Source: Pseudomonadota bacterium
GTDB lineage: Bacteria > Pseudomonadota > Gammaproteobacteria > Steroidobacterales > Steroidobacteraceae
Assembly: GCA_018241505.1 (NCBI GenBank)
Contig: JAFEDS010000010.1
Span: 496,001-560,000 of the forward strand
Reading direction: 5' to 3'
DNA: 64,000 bases
The position numbers and the translations under genes are program-made. The notes under the pieces are model-generated. The model was given only the letters and a program-made list of their open reading frames with translations. It had not been told where the DNA came from and did no database searches. This document shows, in pieces, positions 8,490-15,997 of this stretch. The first letter of the stretch is position 1. Every line of letters starts with the position of its first letter.

Positions 8490-10265
8490 ATGTCCAAAAC
8501 ACCGATTCTCGCCACTAGTGTGCTCGCTTCCCTGTCAGCAGCCGCGGCACAGGTCCCGGCTGCCGAAGCGCCGCCGCCCATGATGATGTCCGCCGCGGCG
8601 TGTCCCGGCCCGGACGCCGGCATTACGCTTTCAAAGGGGTTCTGTGCAACCGTGTTCGCCGACAACATCGGGCACGCCCGACACCTCGTTGTGGCTCCGA
8701 ATGGCGTTGTGTATGTGAACACCTGGAGCGGCCGTTACTACAAGGATGACTCACCGCCCGCCGGTGGCTTCCTGGTCGCCTTGAAGGACACGAAAGGCGC
8801 CGGCAAGGCCGATGTGATTGAGCGTTTTGGCAAGACGGCAGCCCAGGGCTCGGCAGGTGGCACCGGCATCCAGTTGTATAACGGGTCGATCTACGCGGAA
8901 GTGAATGACAAGATAGTCAAGTTTCCAGCCGTCAGCGGCGGCATCGTGCCGAAGGGCAAACCGCAGGTCGTTGTGTCGGGCATGCCGCTGACCGGCGATC
9001 ATCCCATGCATCCGTTCATCATTGATTCAAAGGGCAACCTGTTCGTGGACCTGGGCTCGGCGACGAATGCATGCGAGGTACAGAATCGCATGCCTAAGTC
9101 ACCGGGCAATACACCGTGCACGGAAAAGGACACTCGCGCCGGAACGTGGCGCTATGACGCCAACAAGACCGGCCAGCAATTCTCGCCCAAGGAGCGTTAT
9201 GCCACCGGCATTCGCAACGGCGAAGGGTTTGCAATCGATTCTGATGGACGCCTCTATGTCACCCAGCACGGACGTGATCAACTCTCCGAAAACTGGAGCG
9301 CACTCTACAAGCCGCAGGAAGGCCCCGAACTGCCCGCGGAAGAAGTGTTTGAGCTGAAGAGCGGTGCCGACTTCGGCTGGCCCGAATGCTATTTCGACGG
9401 GTCCCAGAAGAAGTTGGTGTTGGCACCGGAGTACGGTGGCGACGGTGGCAAGAAGGTGGGTTTGTGCGCGGACCGCAGTCCGCCGGCTGCATTCTTCCCC
9501 GCGCACTGGGCGCCGAACGATCTGCTGTTTGTCACCAACACGAAGTTCCCTGCGGCCTACCGCAAGGGCATGTTCGTAGCGTTCCACGGCTCCTGGAATC
9601 GCGCACCGGCCCCTCAGGGCGGCTACAACGTTGTTTTCCAGCCGATGGCAGACGGCAAGGCCTCGGGCAACTATGTTGTGTTTGCCGACGGGTTCGCCGG
9701 CGCTGTGAAAGAGCCAGGGCGCGCGGAGCACCGTCCATCCGGTCTTGCCCAAGGCCCCGACGGATCGATATACATCTCCGACGACGTCAAAGGGCGCATC
9801 TGGCGTGTCACTTATCGCGGTGTTGCAGATGCCGCGAAAGTAACTGCGGCACCAGCGCCGAAGCCCACCGCCGAAGCCTCGGGCTCCGAATTGCCACCCG
9901 AAGGTGTACATCCTGATGCTGGCCGTCAAGCTGCAGCCCTCACGCCACCTCCCGGCGCTACCCGGGATCAGGTTGCACTCGGCGATCGAATCTTCCACGG
10001 CGAAGCCGCGAACGGCACCTGTGGTGGATGTCACGGCTCGGATGGACGCGGCAGCCCGGTTGGTCCCGACCTCGTGACCGGAAAGTGGCTGTGGAGTGAC
10101 GGCAGCCTCGATGGCATTTCAAAGACAATATCCACCGGCGTCGCCAAGCCAAAGACGGTGGGCGGCGCGATGCCTCCGAATGGTGGAGCGGCGCTCAAGC
10201 CTGACGAGCTGAAGGCTGTTGCGGCGTATGTGTACGCGATCAGCCGGAAGAAGACAGCGCAATAA
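8490..10265 (+). CDS. Exported sorbosone/glucose dehydrogenase-like beta-propeller fused to cytochrome c
   Basis: A 591-residue protein. A signal peptide (Ala-rich, about residues 1-25) leads into a six-bladed beta-propeller of the PQQ-dependent sugar (L-sorbosone-type) dehydrogenase family. A Pro/Ala-rich linker at about 450-490 joins it to a C-terminal c-type cytochrome with one CGGCH haem motif (Cys511, Cys514, His515) and a likely Met axial ligand in GAMPPNGG. The layout suggests periplasmic oxidation of a sugar or aldose with electrons passed directly to the attached haem. Substrate and cofactor are inferred from the family. Confidence 0.85.
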   Translation: MSKTPILATSVLASLSAAAAQVPAAEAPPPMMMSAAACPGPDAGITLSKGFCATVFADNIGHARHLVVAPNGVVYVNTWSGRYYKDDSPPAGGFLVALKDTKGAGKADVIERFGKTAAQGSAGGTGIQLYNGSIYAEVNDKIVKFPAVSGGIVPKGKPQVVVSGMPLTGDHPMHPFIIDSKGNLFVDLGSATNACEVQNRMPKSPGNTPCTEKDTRAGTWRYDANKTGQQFSPKERYATGIRNGEGFAIDSDGRLYVTQHGRDQLSENWSALYKPQEGPELPAEEVFELKSGADFGWPECYFDGSQKKLVLAPEYGGDGGKKVGLCADRSPPAAFFPAHWAPNDLLFVTNTKFPAAYRKGMFVAFHGSWNRAPAPQGGYNVVFQPMADGKASGNYVVFADGFAGAVKEPGRAEHRPSGLAQGPDGSIYISDDVKGRIWRVTYRGVADAAKVTAAPAPKPTAEASGSELPPEGVHPDAGRQAAALTPPPGATRDQVALGDRIFHGEAANGTCGGCHGSDGRGSPVGPDLVTGKWLWSDGSLDGISKTISTGVAKPKTVGGAMPPNGGAALKPDELKAVAAYVYAISRKKTAQ

Positions 10266-10285
10266 GCCAAGGAGAGCTCGAGTGC

Positions 10286-10303
10286 CGCAGTTTTTTTTCT
10301 GCG
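10286..10303 (+). repeat. T8 tract flanked by inverted pentamers
   Basis: CGCAG (10286-10290), eight T (10291-10298) and CTGCG (10299-10303) form a small dyad just after the dehydrogenase stop codon. The T-run could end transcription, but no GC stem directly precedes it. A second small dyad, GTGGA/TCCAC (10306-10320), follows. Confidence 0.3.
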
Positions 10304-10320
10304 CTGTGGATAAATTCCAC

Positions 10321-10364
10321 TTCACCCTCATTTAGTAGTCAGGCACTGACTAAGTGAGGGTGAA
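10321..10364 (+). promoter_or_regulatory. Long inverted repeat that sequesters the egtD ribosome binding site
   Basis: TTCACCCTCA (10321-10330) pairs perfectly with TGAGGGTGAA (10355-10364). Inside, TTAGT and CAG pair with ACTAA and CTG, leaving one G-U, a 3-base AGT bulge and a GCA loop, about 19 paired positions in all. The only plausible Shine-Dalgarno, GAGGG (10356-10360), sits 7 bases before the egtD ATG and is wholly inside the right arm. As RNA this should block translation unless opened; as DNA it could be an operator. Confidence 0.65.
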
Positions 10365-10367
10365 ACT

Positions 10368-11405
10368 ATGGCCGCACTCGGTGATGCACGGAGGAATCAG
10401 GTAACCGCAGCGCGCGGCGACTCGCCGCGCGCTGATCCCACCCGTCGCGCCGACATCGCACGCGAGACCGACGCCGCGTTCCGCGCGGACGTCCTTGCCG
10501 GCCTAACCGCCCGCCCACGCGCGATTCCCGCGCGCTGGTTCTACGATCGCCGCGGCTCAGAGCTATTCGAAGACATTACGCGCTTGCCCGAGTACTACCT
10601 CACTCGCGCAGAGCGCTCGATCCTCTCCGCGCACGCCGCCGACATCGGCAAGCTGACCGGCCCCGGTCGCGTTGTCGTTGAGTTTGGCTCCGGCTCGTCA
10701 GCCAAAACCCCACTCGTCCTCTCGGCTGTTGCGCCGTCGGCATACGTGCCAATCGACATCTCCGGCGATTTCCTGCGCGACTCAGTTGACGCTCTCTCGC
10801 AGCAGTTCCCGACCCTCCCCATGCACCCGATTGAAGGCAACTTCATGCATCGACTGGTGCTGCCACCCACCATCGGCACCGGCCCACGGATGGGATTCTT
10901 CCCGGGTTCAACCATCGGCAACATGAACGCACCTGCCGCAGTCAGCCTGTTGCGTGCGATGTGGGAAACCCTGGGGGAGGGTTCGAAGCTGCTCATTGGC
11001 ATCGACCGCATCAAATCCCCGGATGTTCTGCTTCCAGCTTATGACGATGCGCAAGGTGTGACAGCGGAATTCAACTTGAACCTGTTACATCGTATCAACC
11101 GCGAGCTCCGCGGCACGATCCCGACTTCCGCATTTCGTCACGTAGCGCGTTGGAACGACACGGAGGCGCGCATCGAGATGCATCTCGAAGCCACTCGTGA
11201 CCTGTCATTCAGTGTGGACGGCCATCCCTTTGCCATCTCGAAGGGCAAAACGATTCACACGGAAAACAGCTACAAATACGGACCGCGCGATGCACGGTTG
11301 CTGCTGCGTTCGGCCGGTTGGACACCGGTTGCCGAATGGACGGATCGGGAGGAGTTGTTTGGGTTGATACTTGCGGAGGCTCGGGCGGTGCCGGCGGCGC
11401 CATAG
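10368..11405 (+). CDS. egtD: L-histidine N(alpha)-methyltransferase (EgtD-like)
   Basis: A 345-residue SAM-dependent methyltransferase of the EgtD family, which trimethylates the alpha-amino group of histidine to hercynine, the first step to ergothioneine. Characteristic segments are RRGSELFEDIT, LPEYYLTRAE and the SAM loop EFGSGSSAKT (residues 105-114). It is about 25 residues longer at the N-terminus than mycobacterial EgtD (321). No EgtB-like sulfoxide synthase gene lies nearby, so the pathway may be completed elsewhere. Its start codon follows the hairpin at 10321-10364. The oxidative-stress repair gene msrB faces it. Confidence 0.9.
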   Translation: MAALGDARRNQVTAARGDSPRADPTRRADIARETDAAFRADVLAGLTARPRAIPARWFYDRRGSELFEDITRLPEYYLTRAERSILSAHAADIGKLTGPGRVVVEFGSGSSAKTPLVLSAVAPSAYVPIDISGDFLRDSVDALSQQFPTLPMHPIEGNFMHRLVLPPTIGTGPRMGFFPGSTIGNMNAPAAVSLLRAMWETLGEGSKLLIGIDRIKSPDVLLPAYDDAQGVTAEFNLNLLHRINRELRGTIPTSAFRHVARWNDTEARIEMHLEATRDLSFSVDGHPFAISKGKTIHTENSYKYGPRDARLLLRSAGWTPVAEWTDREELFGLILAEARAVPAAP

Positions 11406-11513
11406 ACACCTCACCGAGGTCCAATCGCCACTCCCGGCGCCATGCCGAGACCAGTCGGTGCTCGCGGCGTCATGGACGCCTAAACCCGCGAGCCCCCTCC
11501 GGAGTTGGCCCGA

Positions 11514-11987
11514 CTACTCGCCCTTATCAACCCGCCCCTCAGGCGCCCCACGCCCGAGCACATCCGGCAACGCCTGCCCCGTCTCACTAAACGACAACGA
11601 CACCGAATTGAGGCAATGCCGCTCCCCGGTCGGCCGTGGCCCATCCGGAAATACGTGCCCCAGGTGACTCCCACACCGCGCGCACACTTCCTCGACGCGC
11701 ACCATCCCATAGCTCGTGTCGCGCAAGCGCTTGATGTGCGACTCTTCGTACGGTTTGAAGAAGCTCGGCCACCCGGTCCCCGAATCGAATTTCGCATTCG
11801 AGCGAAACAGCGGCAGGCCACAGAATCTGCACGTGTAGATGCCGTCCTTCTTGTTGTCGAGGAACACACCACAAAACGCCGCTTCCGTGCCGTGCTGAAG
11901 CAGAACGTGGCGCTCCTGCTCATTGAGACCGGCGGTGATCTGGCGACTCTGCTCGGCAGTCGGCGGGGTCAAATCGAAGGTTGTCAC
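11514..11987 (-). CDS. msrB: Peptide-methionine (R)-S-oxide reductase
   Basis: A 157-residue MsrB, which reduces methionine-R-sulfoxide in proteins using thioredoxin. Visible are the zinc-binding pairs CRFC and CARC, the substrate segment SGTGWPSFF and the catalytic Cys in RHCLNS. The GTG at 11987 is chosen because AGGAG sits 5 bases upstream; a longer form from ATG 12032 would add 15 non-conserved residues. The gene converges on egtD with about 108 bases between them; that gap holds only a short ACCTC/GAGGT dyad. Confidence 0.92.
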   Translation of the reverse strand: MTTFDLTPPTAEQSRQITAGLNEQERHVLLQHGTEAAFCGVFLDNKKDGIYTCRFCGLPLFRSNAKFDSGTGWPSFFKPYEESHIKRLRDTSYGMVRVEEVCARCGSHLGHVFPDGPRPTGERHCLNSVSLSFSETGQALPDVLGRGAPEGRVDKGE

Positions 11988-12106
11988 GGCGACTCCTGTT
12001 CCAGGTGTATCAGTATTGCACCAGCCGGCCATGCCGGCGCGCGGTCGGTTGTTTGTGGGGCAGTTTTACATGAAAATCAAGGCAACCGCAGTGAGGGGGC
12101 AGGCTG

Positions 12107-13156
12107 TTGAAAATCAAACTACAATCCATCGGCGCGGTCTTGTCGATTCTCGCTCTCGCTTGTCCGGGATTTACCGCCCAAGCCCAGGACAGCCACGAAG
12201 ACCTGTCCGCGTGCCCCGGCTCGGCCCCTGAGCCAGCCCAATCCGCTACCTGGTCCGTCGCCTTTTGCAATCGCACCGGCCACGACGTTGTTATCGAGTT
12301 CCACGACAACGACTGCCCCATCAATGACTGGACCCGACGCGGCGACGTCTACCAGCGAACCCTGAAGCGCGGTGAGTCGAGGACTCTCCCGCTGTGCTAT
12401 GCGAACGAGGCCGGCAAAAAGCCAGCCCCGGGCACACCAACGTTGCACCTCCCGGGCGGAAAAGGCGTCACAACGACGTGGAGCGTGGTCGGCGATTGCG
12501 GAGACCACAGCAAGCCTTTGAATATGGACGCGCGGAGTTTCTACGATCGCGGCGACTACAAGACGGGAATCATCCTGTTACAAAGCCCCTCTAGTGCATC
12601 TCACTGCACCTCCGACGCTGCTCCCGGCCCTGCCGCAGCAGCGGGCGCCACTGCCGGGGCGGCTGATTCAGTCACCCCGTCGCCCTACCCACCGGGCGCG
12701 GCACCGTCCGGCGCTACCTCACCGGGCGCAGGCGCTCGGAATGCCGCCGGTTCCGCAGCGCCAACCGCCGCCGCCTCGGGCGCTGGTGCCGCGAGTGCCG
12801 CCGCCACAAGCGCTGCGTCAGCCGCACAACAGCCCGTCGCCACACACTCGCCAATCGTCGCTCCACCAGCTTCGGCGGCACCTCCCGCCGTGCCACGCAC
12901 GAACGAAGCGCCGACGCTAACCGCGTCAGTCGACACCTCTGGTCTAATCCAACACAGGGTGCAGGTGTTCGCCAAGGGTGGCGCCAACTACAAATGCAAC
13001 TTCAATCTGTTGGTGACCTTCAGTGATGGCGCCACCTGGAACGACAAGGTCAAGACGAACATCACCGGCAACGACGAGCAGGTGCCGATTGTGACGCGGA
13101 AGTATTTGAAGACGCCGACCGACGTGAAGATCACTTCCAACAACTGCGCGCCCTGA
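12107..13156 (+). CDS. Exported protein with Ala/Pro-rich linker, unknown function
   Basis: A 349-residue protein with a signal peptide (LSILALACPGFTAQAQ), an N-terminal cysteine-containing domain (about 27-165), a low-complexity Ala/Pro/Ser/Gly linker (about 170-265) and a C-terminal beta-rich domain (about 270-349) with two Cys. The first domain begins like proteins that adopt small beta-sandwiches (AFCNRTGHDVVIEF). I do not recognise a family. The start is TTG 12107 with GAGGGGG 8 bases upstream. An out-of-frame ATGAAAATCAA at 12070 almost copies the true start TTGAAAATCAA, 37 bases earlier. Confidence 0.7.
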   Translation: MKIKLQSIGAVLSILALACPGFTAQAQDSHEDLSACPGSAPEPAQSATWSVAFCNRTGHDVVIEFHDNDCPINDWTRRGDVYQRTLKRGESRTLPLCYANEAGKKPAPGTPTLHLPGGKGVTTTWSVVGDCGDHSKPLNMDARSFYDRGDYKTGIILLQSPSSASHCTSDAAPGPAAAAGATAGAADSVTPSPYPPGAAPSGATSPGAGARNAAGSAAPTAAASGAGAASAAATSAASAAQQPVATHSPIVAPPASAAPPAVPRTNEAPTLTASVDTSGLIQHRVQVFAKGGANYKCNFNLLVTFSDGATWNDKVKTNITGNDEQVPIVTRKYLKTPTDVKITSNNCAP

Positions 13157-13221
13157 TGGGCGCACAGGCGATTTCCGGCGTCGATTCGCAGCAAAGTTGA
13201 CACCCGAATTGCATCCCTATA

Positions 13222-13440
13222 AAGGGTAGACTCATTGTAGAAGTTCTATCACTGGTTGAATATCACGAGTTAGAGCGAGAGCTCGAGCGCAATGATTTCA
13301 AACACGACACACGCCCGGACGCGCCCGTATGCCGCTGGCTGATAGGCGGTTGCATGCTCGACGTCATGCCGACAGACCCGCAGGTGCTGGGGTTTTCCAA
13401 CCGTTGGTATACGGAAGCACTACGAACGGCCACGCCTTAA
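13222..13440 (+). pseudogene. Fragment of an AbiEii-type nucleotidyltransferase
   Basis: The frame from 13222 to TAA 13440 reads through IVEVLSLVEYHELE, PVCRWLIGG, LDVMPTDPQVLGFSNRWY and EALRTATP. This is the middle of a nucleotidyltransferase-like family related to AbiEii-type toxin components. There is no start codon, the N-terminal catalytic part is missing and the frame is closed by TAA at 13219 upstream. After the TAA at 13438 the same frame continues with LSAGSQIALIAG, which also resembles the family, so the stop is internal. It is a decayed gene, probably left from an accessory element. Confidence 0.6.
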
Positions 13441-13515
13441 CATCTTTCCGCCGGCTCGCAGATTGCGCTGATTGCAGGCCATTTGAGAGCCGTGAGTACC
13501 TGCTTTTGGCCGTCA

Positions 13516-14028
13516 TCACCCAGATGCAGCCTCGGTGCTGACTCGCTGCTCGAGGCAGTCGATAAAGTCCGCAAGGCCACGATCTTGGAACGCTCGCTTG
13601 GGGACATTTATGTACAGAGGCGGTGTTAGGGAAAGCAGGATGACCCCAGTTCCCTCACGCCATTTCGGAACTTCCGACCACGGTGCAATGCCACTGCCTC
13701 TCTCGGTCGTTACGCGGAATCCGTCGGCGTCCCACGAGACTTCGGTCGAAAGGTGTTTCCGCAACTTGAACATCCTTCTCGCCCGATAGGGCAACAGATA
13801 GAGCTGGGCAAAAAATCCAAATGTCCAGAGCACCGGCACAAAAGCAATAATTCCAAATCCTACGGGACGCAAGTCAGCCGATTGCGCCATATACAGCCCA
13901 ATAGCCAGATAGATGAGTGTAGGAAACACCGCTACAAGGAGCCAACGTCTCGCAGTCCATCTCTTGGTAATCATCACCCCTTCGACGAACTCGGCCTCGC
14001 TCAGAACGAATGTAACGGCGTTTGGCAT
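13516..14028 (-). CDS. YcxB-like inner-membrane protein
   Basis: A 170-residue protein with two close transmembrane segments (about 25-75: WLLVAVFPTLIYLAIGLYM and the hydrophobic stretch around FVPVLWTFGFF) followed by a cytoplasmic domain of the YcxB-like type. That domain is recognisable from RKHLSTEVSWDADGFRV, a WSEVPKW core and a final LYINVPKRAF strand. The function of the family is unknown. ATG 14028 is preferred over 14058. Its codons and local composition look less GC-rich than the neighbours, in line with acquired DNA beside the tRNA-Arg. Confidence 0.65.
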   Translation of the reverse strand: MPNAVTFVLSEAEFVEGVMITKRWTARRWLLVAVFPTLIYLAIGLYMAQSADLRPVGFGIIAFVPVLWTFGFFAQLYLLPYRARRMFKLRKHLSTEVSWDADGFRVTTERGSGIAPWSEVPKWREGTGVILLSLTPPLYINVPKRAFQDRGLADFIDCLEQRVSTEAASG

Positions 14029-14058
14029 GAGGTAATCGCTGTGCGCCTGACAGGTCAC

Positions 14059-14463
14059 GATAGCTTACCCGAGACAGCGAATGACTGCTTCGCGGCTATC
14101 ACTTCAAGAGCGCGACGGGCCGGTCATGGCCGAAAGCGGATCTCTCATGATCACCGCACGAGCCCAAACGCTGCAAGCCTCGTATTGTTGCAGAACGTCC
14201 GGAGACTGACATTGAAACCACCCCCTCCAAACACTCTGGTAGACGATGTCAGCATTCATTGATTTGGGATTCAAAGCGAGCTCAGTACAGCAGACTTCGC
14301 CATCCGCTCGCGTCAAAGTAGATGGAGTCCGCGGGGGCTCAACATCGCGGAACGCGACGGAGATAACAACACCGATCCCGCTCGAAGCGACTCACCCTGG
14401 AAGGCGCAACTCAGCGCCTCGAGAGCTCGATAACAGCGGAGCATTCTGACCAGCCGCACCCGA
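14059..14463. other. Gap without a recognisable gene
   Basis: About 400 bases between the YcxB-like gene and the tRNA-like fragment. Short ORFs on both strands show no family features or good ribosome sites, and base composition is lower in GC than the surroundings. I see no gene here. Confidence 0.5.
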
Positions 14464-14465
14464 GG

Positions 14466-14488
14466 CCCGGCGAGATTCGAACTTCGCC
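14466..14488 (-). other. tRNA 3'-end-like fragment (possible att remnant)
   Basis: On the minus strand this reads like the T-arm and start of the acceptor of a tRNA: AAGTTCGAATCTC followed by GCCGGGC. It resembles the same part of tRNA-Arg about 100 bases away (GAGTTCGAATCTC then TCCGGGC). The T-stem is imperfect and there is no 5' half, so it is not a working tRNA. Duplicated tRNA ends of this sort are left by integrases. Confidence 0.4.
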
Positions 14489-14568
14489 AATGTGTTCGCA
14501 AATCCTTGAAATCGGGATCTTTCTGCGACTGGAAGGCACGAGGCAACGCCCGCCAATGCAGCGGGGGA

Positions 14569-14645
14569 TGGCGCGCCCGGAGAGATTCGAACTCCCGACC
14601 CTCAGGTTCGAAGCCTGATGCTCTATCCAACTGAGCTACGGGCGC
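14569..14645 (-). tRNA. tRNA-Arg (anticodon UCG)
   Basis: Complete cloverleaf on the minus strand. The acceptor stem GCGCCCG/CGGGCGC is perfect, the D-arm is GCTC..GAGC, the anticodon arm is TCAGG-CTTCGAA-CCTGA giving anticodon TCG, and the T-loop is TTCGAAT. The discriminator G (14572) is followed by an encoded CCA (14571-14569). Confidence 0.96.
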
Positions 14646-14954
14646 AGCAGCCGTGTAGTGTACCGGCTCCGGCCAGTTGCTGCGCACGAAAAGTGCGCAT
14701 CTGCACGACAATGGCGATCCCGATAAAATCTCCTGGATCGACGCAATCCACCGACCATCCGTCAACCAAATGCCCAATCTACCCCCCTCCCCACCGACAT
14801 CAGCCCACCAAGCGAACGCCTCTCGCCGGCCGAAGGCGCCGGGCACCCACCGACCGTTGGATCAGTGCAGCGGGCGAATCCGGCGGCAGGCCGTCTGTGC
14901 GAAGCGCGAGAGCCGCACTTCGATCGAGAGTGCAGGGCCATTCGGCAGGGCGCC
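14646..14954. other. Spacer between tRNA-Arg and mobB
   Basis: About 310 bases. ORFs here run into mobB or across the tRNA without family features. The promoter of tRNA-Arg (minus strand) must lie near 14650-14700, but no clear -35/-10 pair could be fixed. Confidence 0.4.
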
Positions 14955-15500
14955 ATGAACAGCCCCAAAGTCATCGGCATCGTTGGCTGGAGCGGCTCCG
15001 GCAAAACCACGCTCATTCTCAAACTCATTCCCGAGCTCAACCGCCGCGGCCTCAAAGTCGCGACCCTCAAGCACGCTCACCACAACTTCGATGTCGACGT
15101 GCCGGGCAAGGACTCCTATGAGCACCGGAAAGCGGGCGCGGCGGAAGTGATCGTGTCCTCCGCGCGGCGTTGGGCACAAATGCACGAAGTCGGCGAAGGC
15201 AAGGAGGCCTCGCTCGCGGACCTGCTGCGGCGACTATCCCCGTGCGATGTGGTGTTGATCGAAGGATTCAAGACGGAACGACATCCAAAGATGGAAGTCT
15301 TCCGCAGGGACACGCAGAAACCCGCGCTCTACAGTCAGGATGCCCGGATCGTCGCTGTCGCCAGCGATCACGGGCTGCCCGATGCGGCCGTACCGATTGT
15401 GGATCTCAACAATGTACGCGCGGTTGCCGACCTGGTATGCAGGTGTGCCGAAACACTGGATTCGGTGCTGGCAGCACTGGGCGGCACGACCACAATCTGA
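14955..15500 (+). CDS. mobB: Molybdopterin-guanine dinucleotide biosynthesis protein B
   Basis: A 181-residue P-loop GTPase-like protein. Walker A is GWSGSGKTT near the N-terminus, followed by LKHAHHNFDVDVPGKDSYEH and SSARRW, typical of MobB. Later LIEGFKTERHPK carries the conserved Glu-Gly-Phe-Lys segment. MobB assists MobA in attaching GMP to molybdopterin. It is separated by 10 kb from the other molybdenum cofactor genes, where MobA is present as a fusion. ATG 14955 is chosen over longer in-frame starts because homology begins there. Confidence 0.93.
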   Translation: MNSPKVIGIVGWSGSGKTTLILKLIPELNRRGLKVATLKHAHHNFDVDVPGKDSYEHRKAGAAEVIVSSARRWAQMHEVGEGKEASLADLLRRLSPCDVVLIEGFKTERHPKMEVFRRDTQKPALYSQDARIVAVASDHGLPDAAVPIVDLNNVRAVADLVCRCAETLDSVLAALGGTTTI

Positions 15501-15781
15501 TTCGTCAGGCCGGTGACACCGGGCAACTCCCGGACGAACTTCTCGGCGCGGCTGCTGAGAAACGCGAGCGTCACCCGCCCCTGCAAGGTTACGTGCCCGG
15601 CCTGCACAATCACCTTCAAACCGTTGATGACAATCGGCACGTGCCTTCGAATGCAGCTCATTCCCTGCCGCGAAATCAGCTCATCACTCGGAAGCGTCAA
15701 CGGCCTTTCCTCCACCACGACAGGTTTCGAGCTGCAAACCCTCTTGCACGGAGGCACAATGTCCCCGTTGCTCCAGCTCAT
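15368..15781 (-). CDS. BON-domain-like protein, uncertain boundaries
   Basis: A 137-residue frame whose middle (bases about 15490-15660) reads like a BON domain: INGLKVIVQAGHVTLQGRV, then AEKFVRELPGVTGL and NQIVV. BON domains occur in periplasmic or membrane-associated stress proteins. The C-terminal 130 bases overlap mobB on the opposite strand and look unconserved, so the original stop may be lost. The start lies immediately after a TGA and inside the small membrane ORF 15684-15872, hinting that the two frames were once one gene with an N-terminal anchor. Confidence 0.45.
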   Translation of the reverse strand: MSWSNGDIVPPCKRVCSSKPVVVEERPLTLPSDELISRQGMSCIRRHVPIVINGLKVIVQAGHVTLQGRVTLAFLSSRAEKFVRELPGVTGLTNQIVVVPPSAASTESSVSAHLHTRSATARTLLRSTIGTAASGSP

Positions 15782-15872
15782 TCAAACCCACTGTCCGCAC
15801 TGTCAGCACAAAGAGGACACCGACCGCGAGAGCCGCCAGAATGGCCCGAACCCAATTCGTATGAGCAATCAT
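15684..15872 (-). CDS. Small membrane-anchored ORF overlapping the BON frame
   Basis: A 62-residue frame that starts MIAHTNWVRA and has one strong transmembrane or signal segment (ILAALAVGVLFVLTV), then a short polar tail. It overlaps the downstream BON-like frame by about 98 bases in another phase. It could be the N-terminal anchor of the BON protein separated by a frameshift, or a genuine small membrane protein. It is divergent from the response regulator, and the repeat cluster at 15937-15972 lies between them. Confidence 0.4.
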   Translation of the reverse strand: MIAHTNWVRAILAALAVGVLFVLTVRTVGLNELEQRGHCASVQEGLQLETCRGGGKAVDASE

Positions 15873-15936
15873 GGAATACTGCCTTTCGGGTTCGTGAACC
15901 TGGGGGTTTACCGCATTGTCCCCACAGTAGCCGTCA

Positions 15937-15972
15937 TTCCTGACGTGAACCTGACGGCCCGGCTCAGGTTCA
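15937..15972 (+). promoter_or_regulatory. Candidate response-regulator binding site (11-bp direct repeat plus dyad)
   Basis: CCTGACG occurs at 15939-15945 and 15950-15956, an 11-bp period. TGAACCTGA (15946-15954) also pairs with TCAGGTTCA (15964-15972) as a perfect 9-bp inverted repeat. The site lies 26-60 bases before the regulator's ATG and faces the small membrane/BON ORFs. OmpR-family regulators usually bind direct repeats spaced about one helical turn. A matching repeat is at 19960-19979. Confidence 0.55.
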
Positions 15973-15997
15973 GCCGCCGTGCGGTAGCCTGCGGCTG

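Noticed and set aside
12590-12910. Separate gene in the Ala/Pro-rich region (several frames stay open)
   Set aside because: Low-complexity coding DNA keeps all frames open; one exported protein with a linker explains it.
14313-14846. 177-codon minus-strand frame containing VAQLDRASGFEPEGREFESL
   Set aside because: This peptide is the well-known false translation of a tRNA gene; the frame runs straight through tRNA-Arg at 14569-14645.
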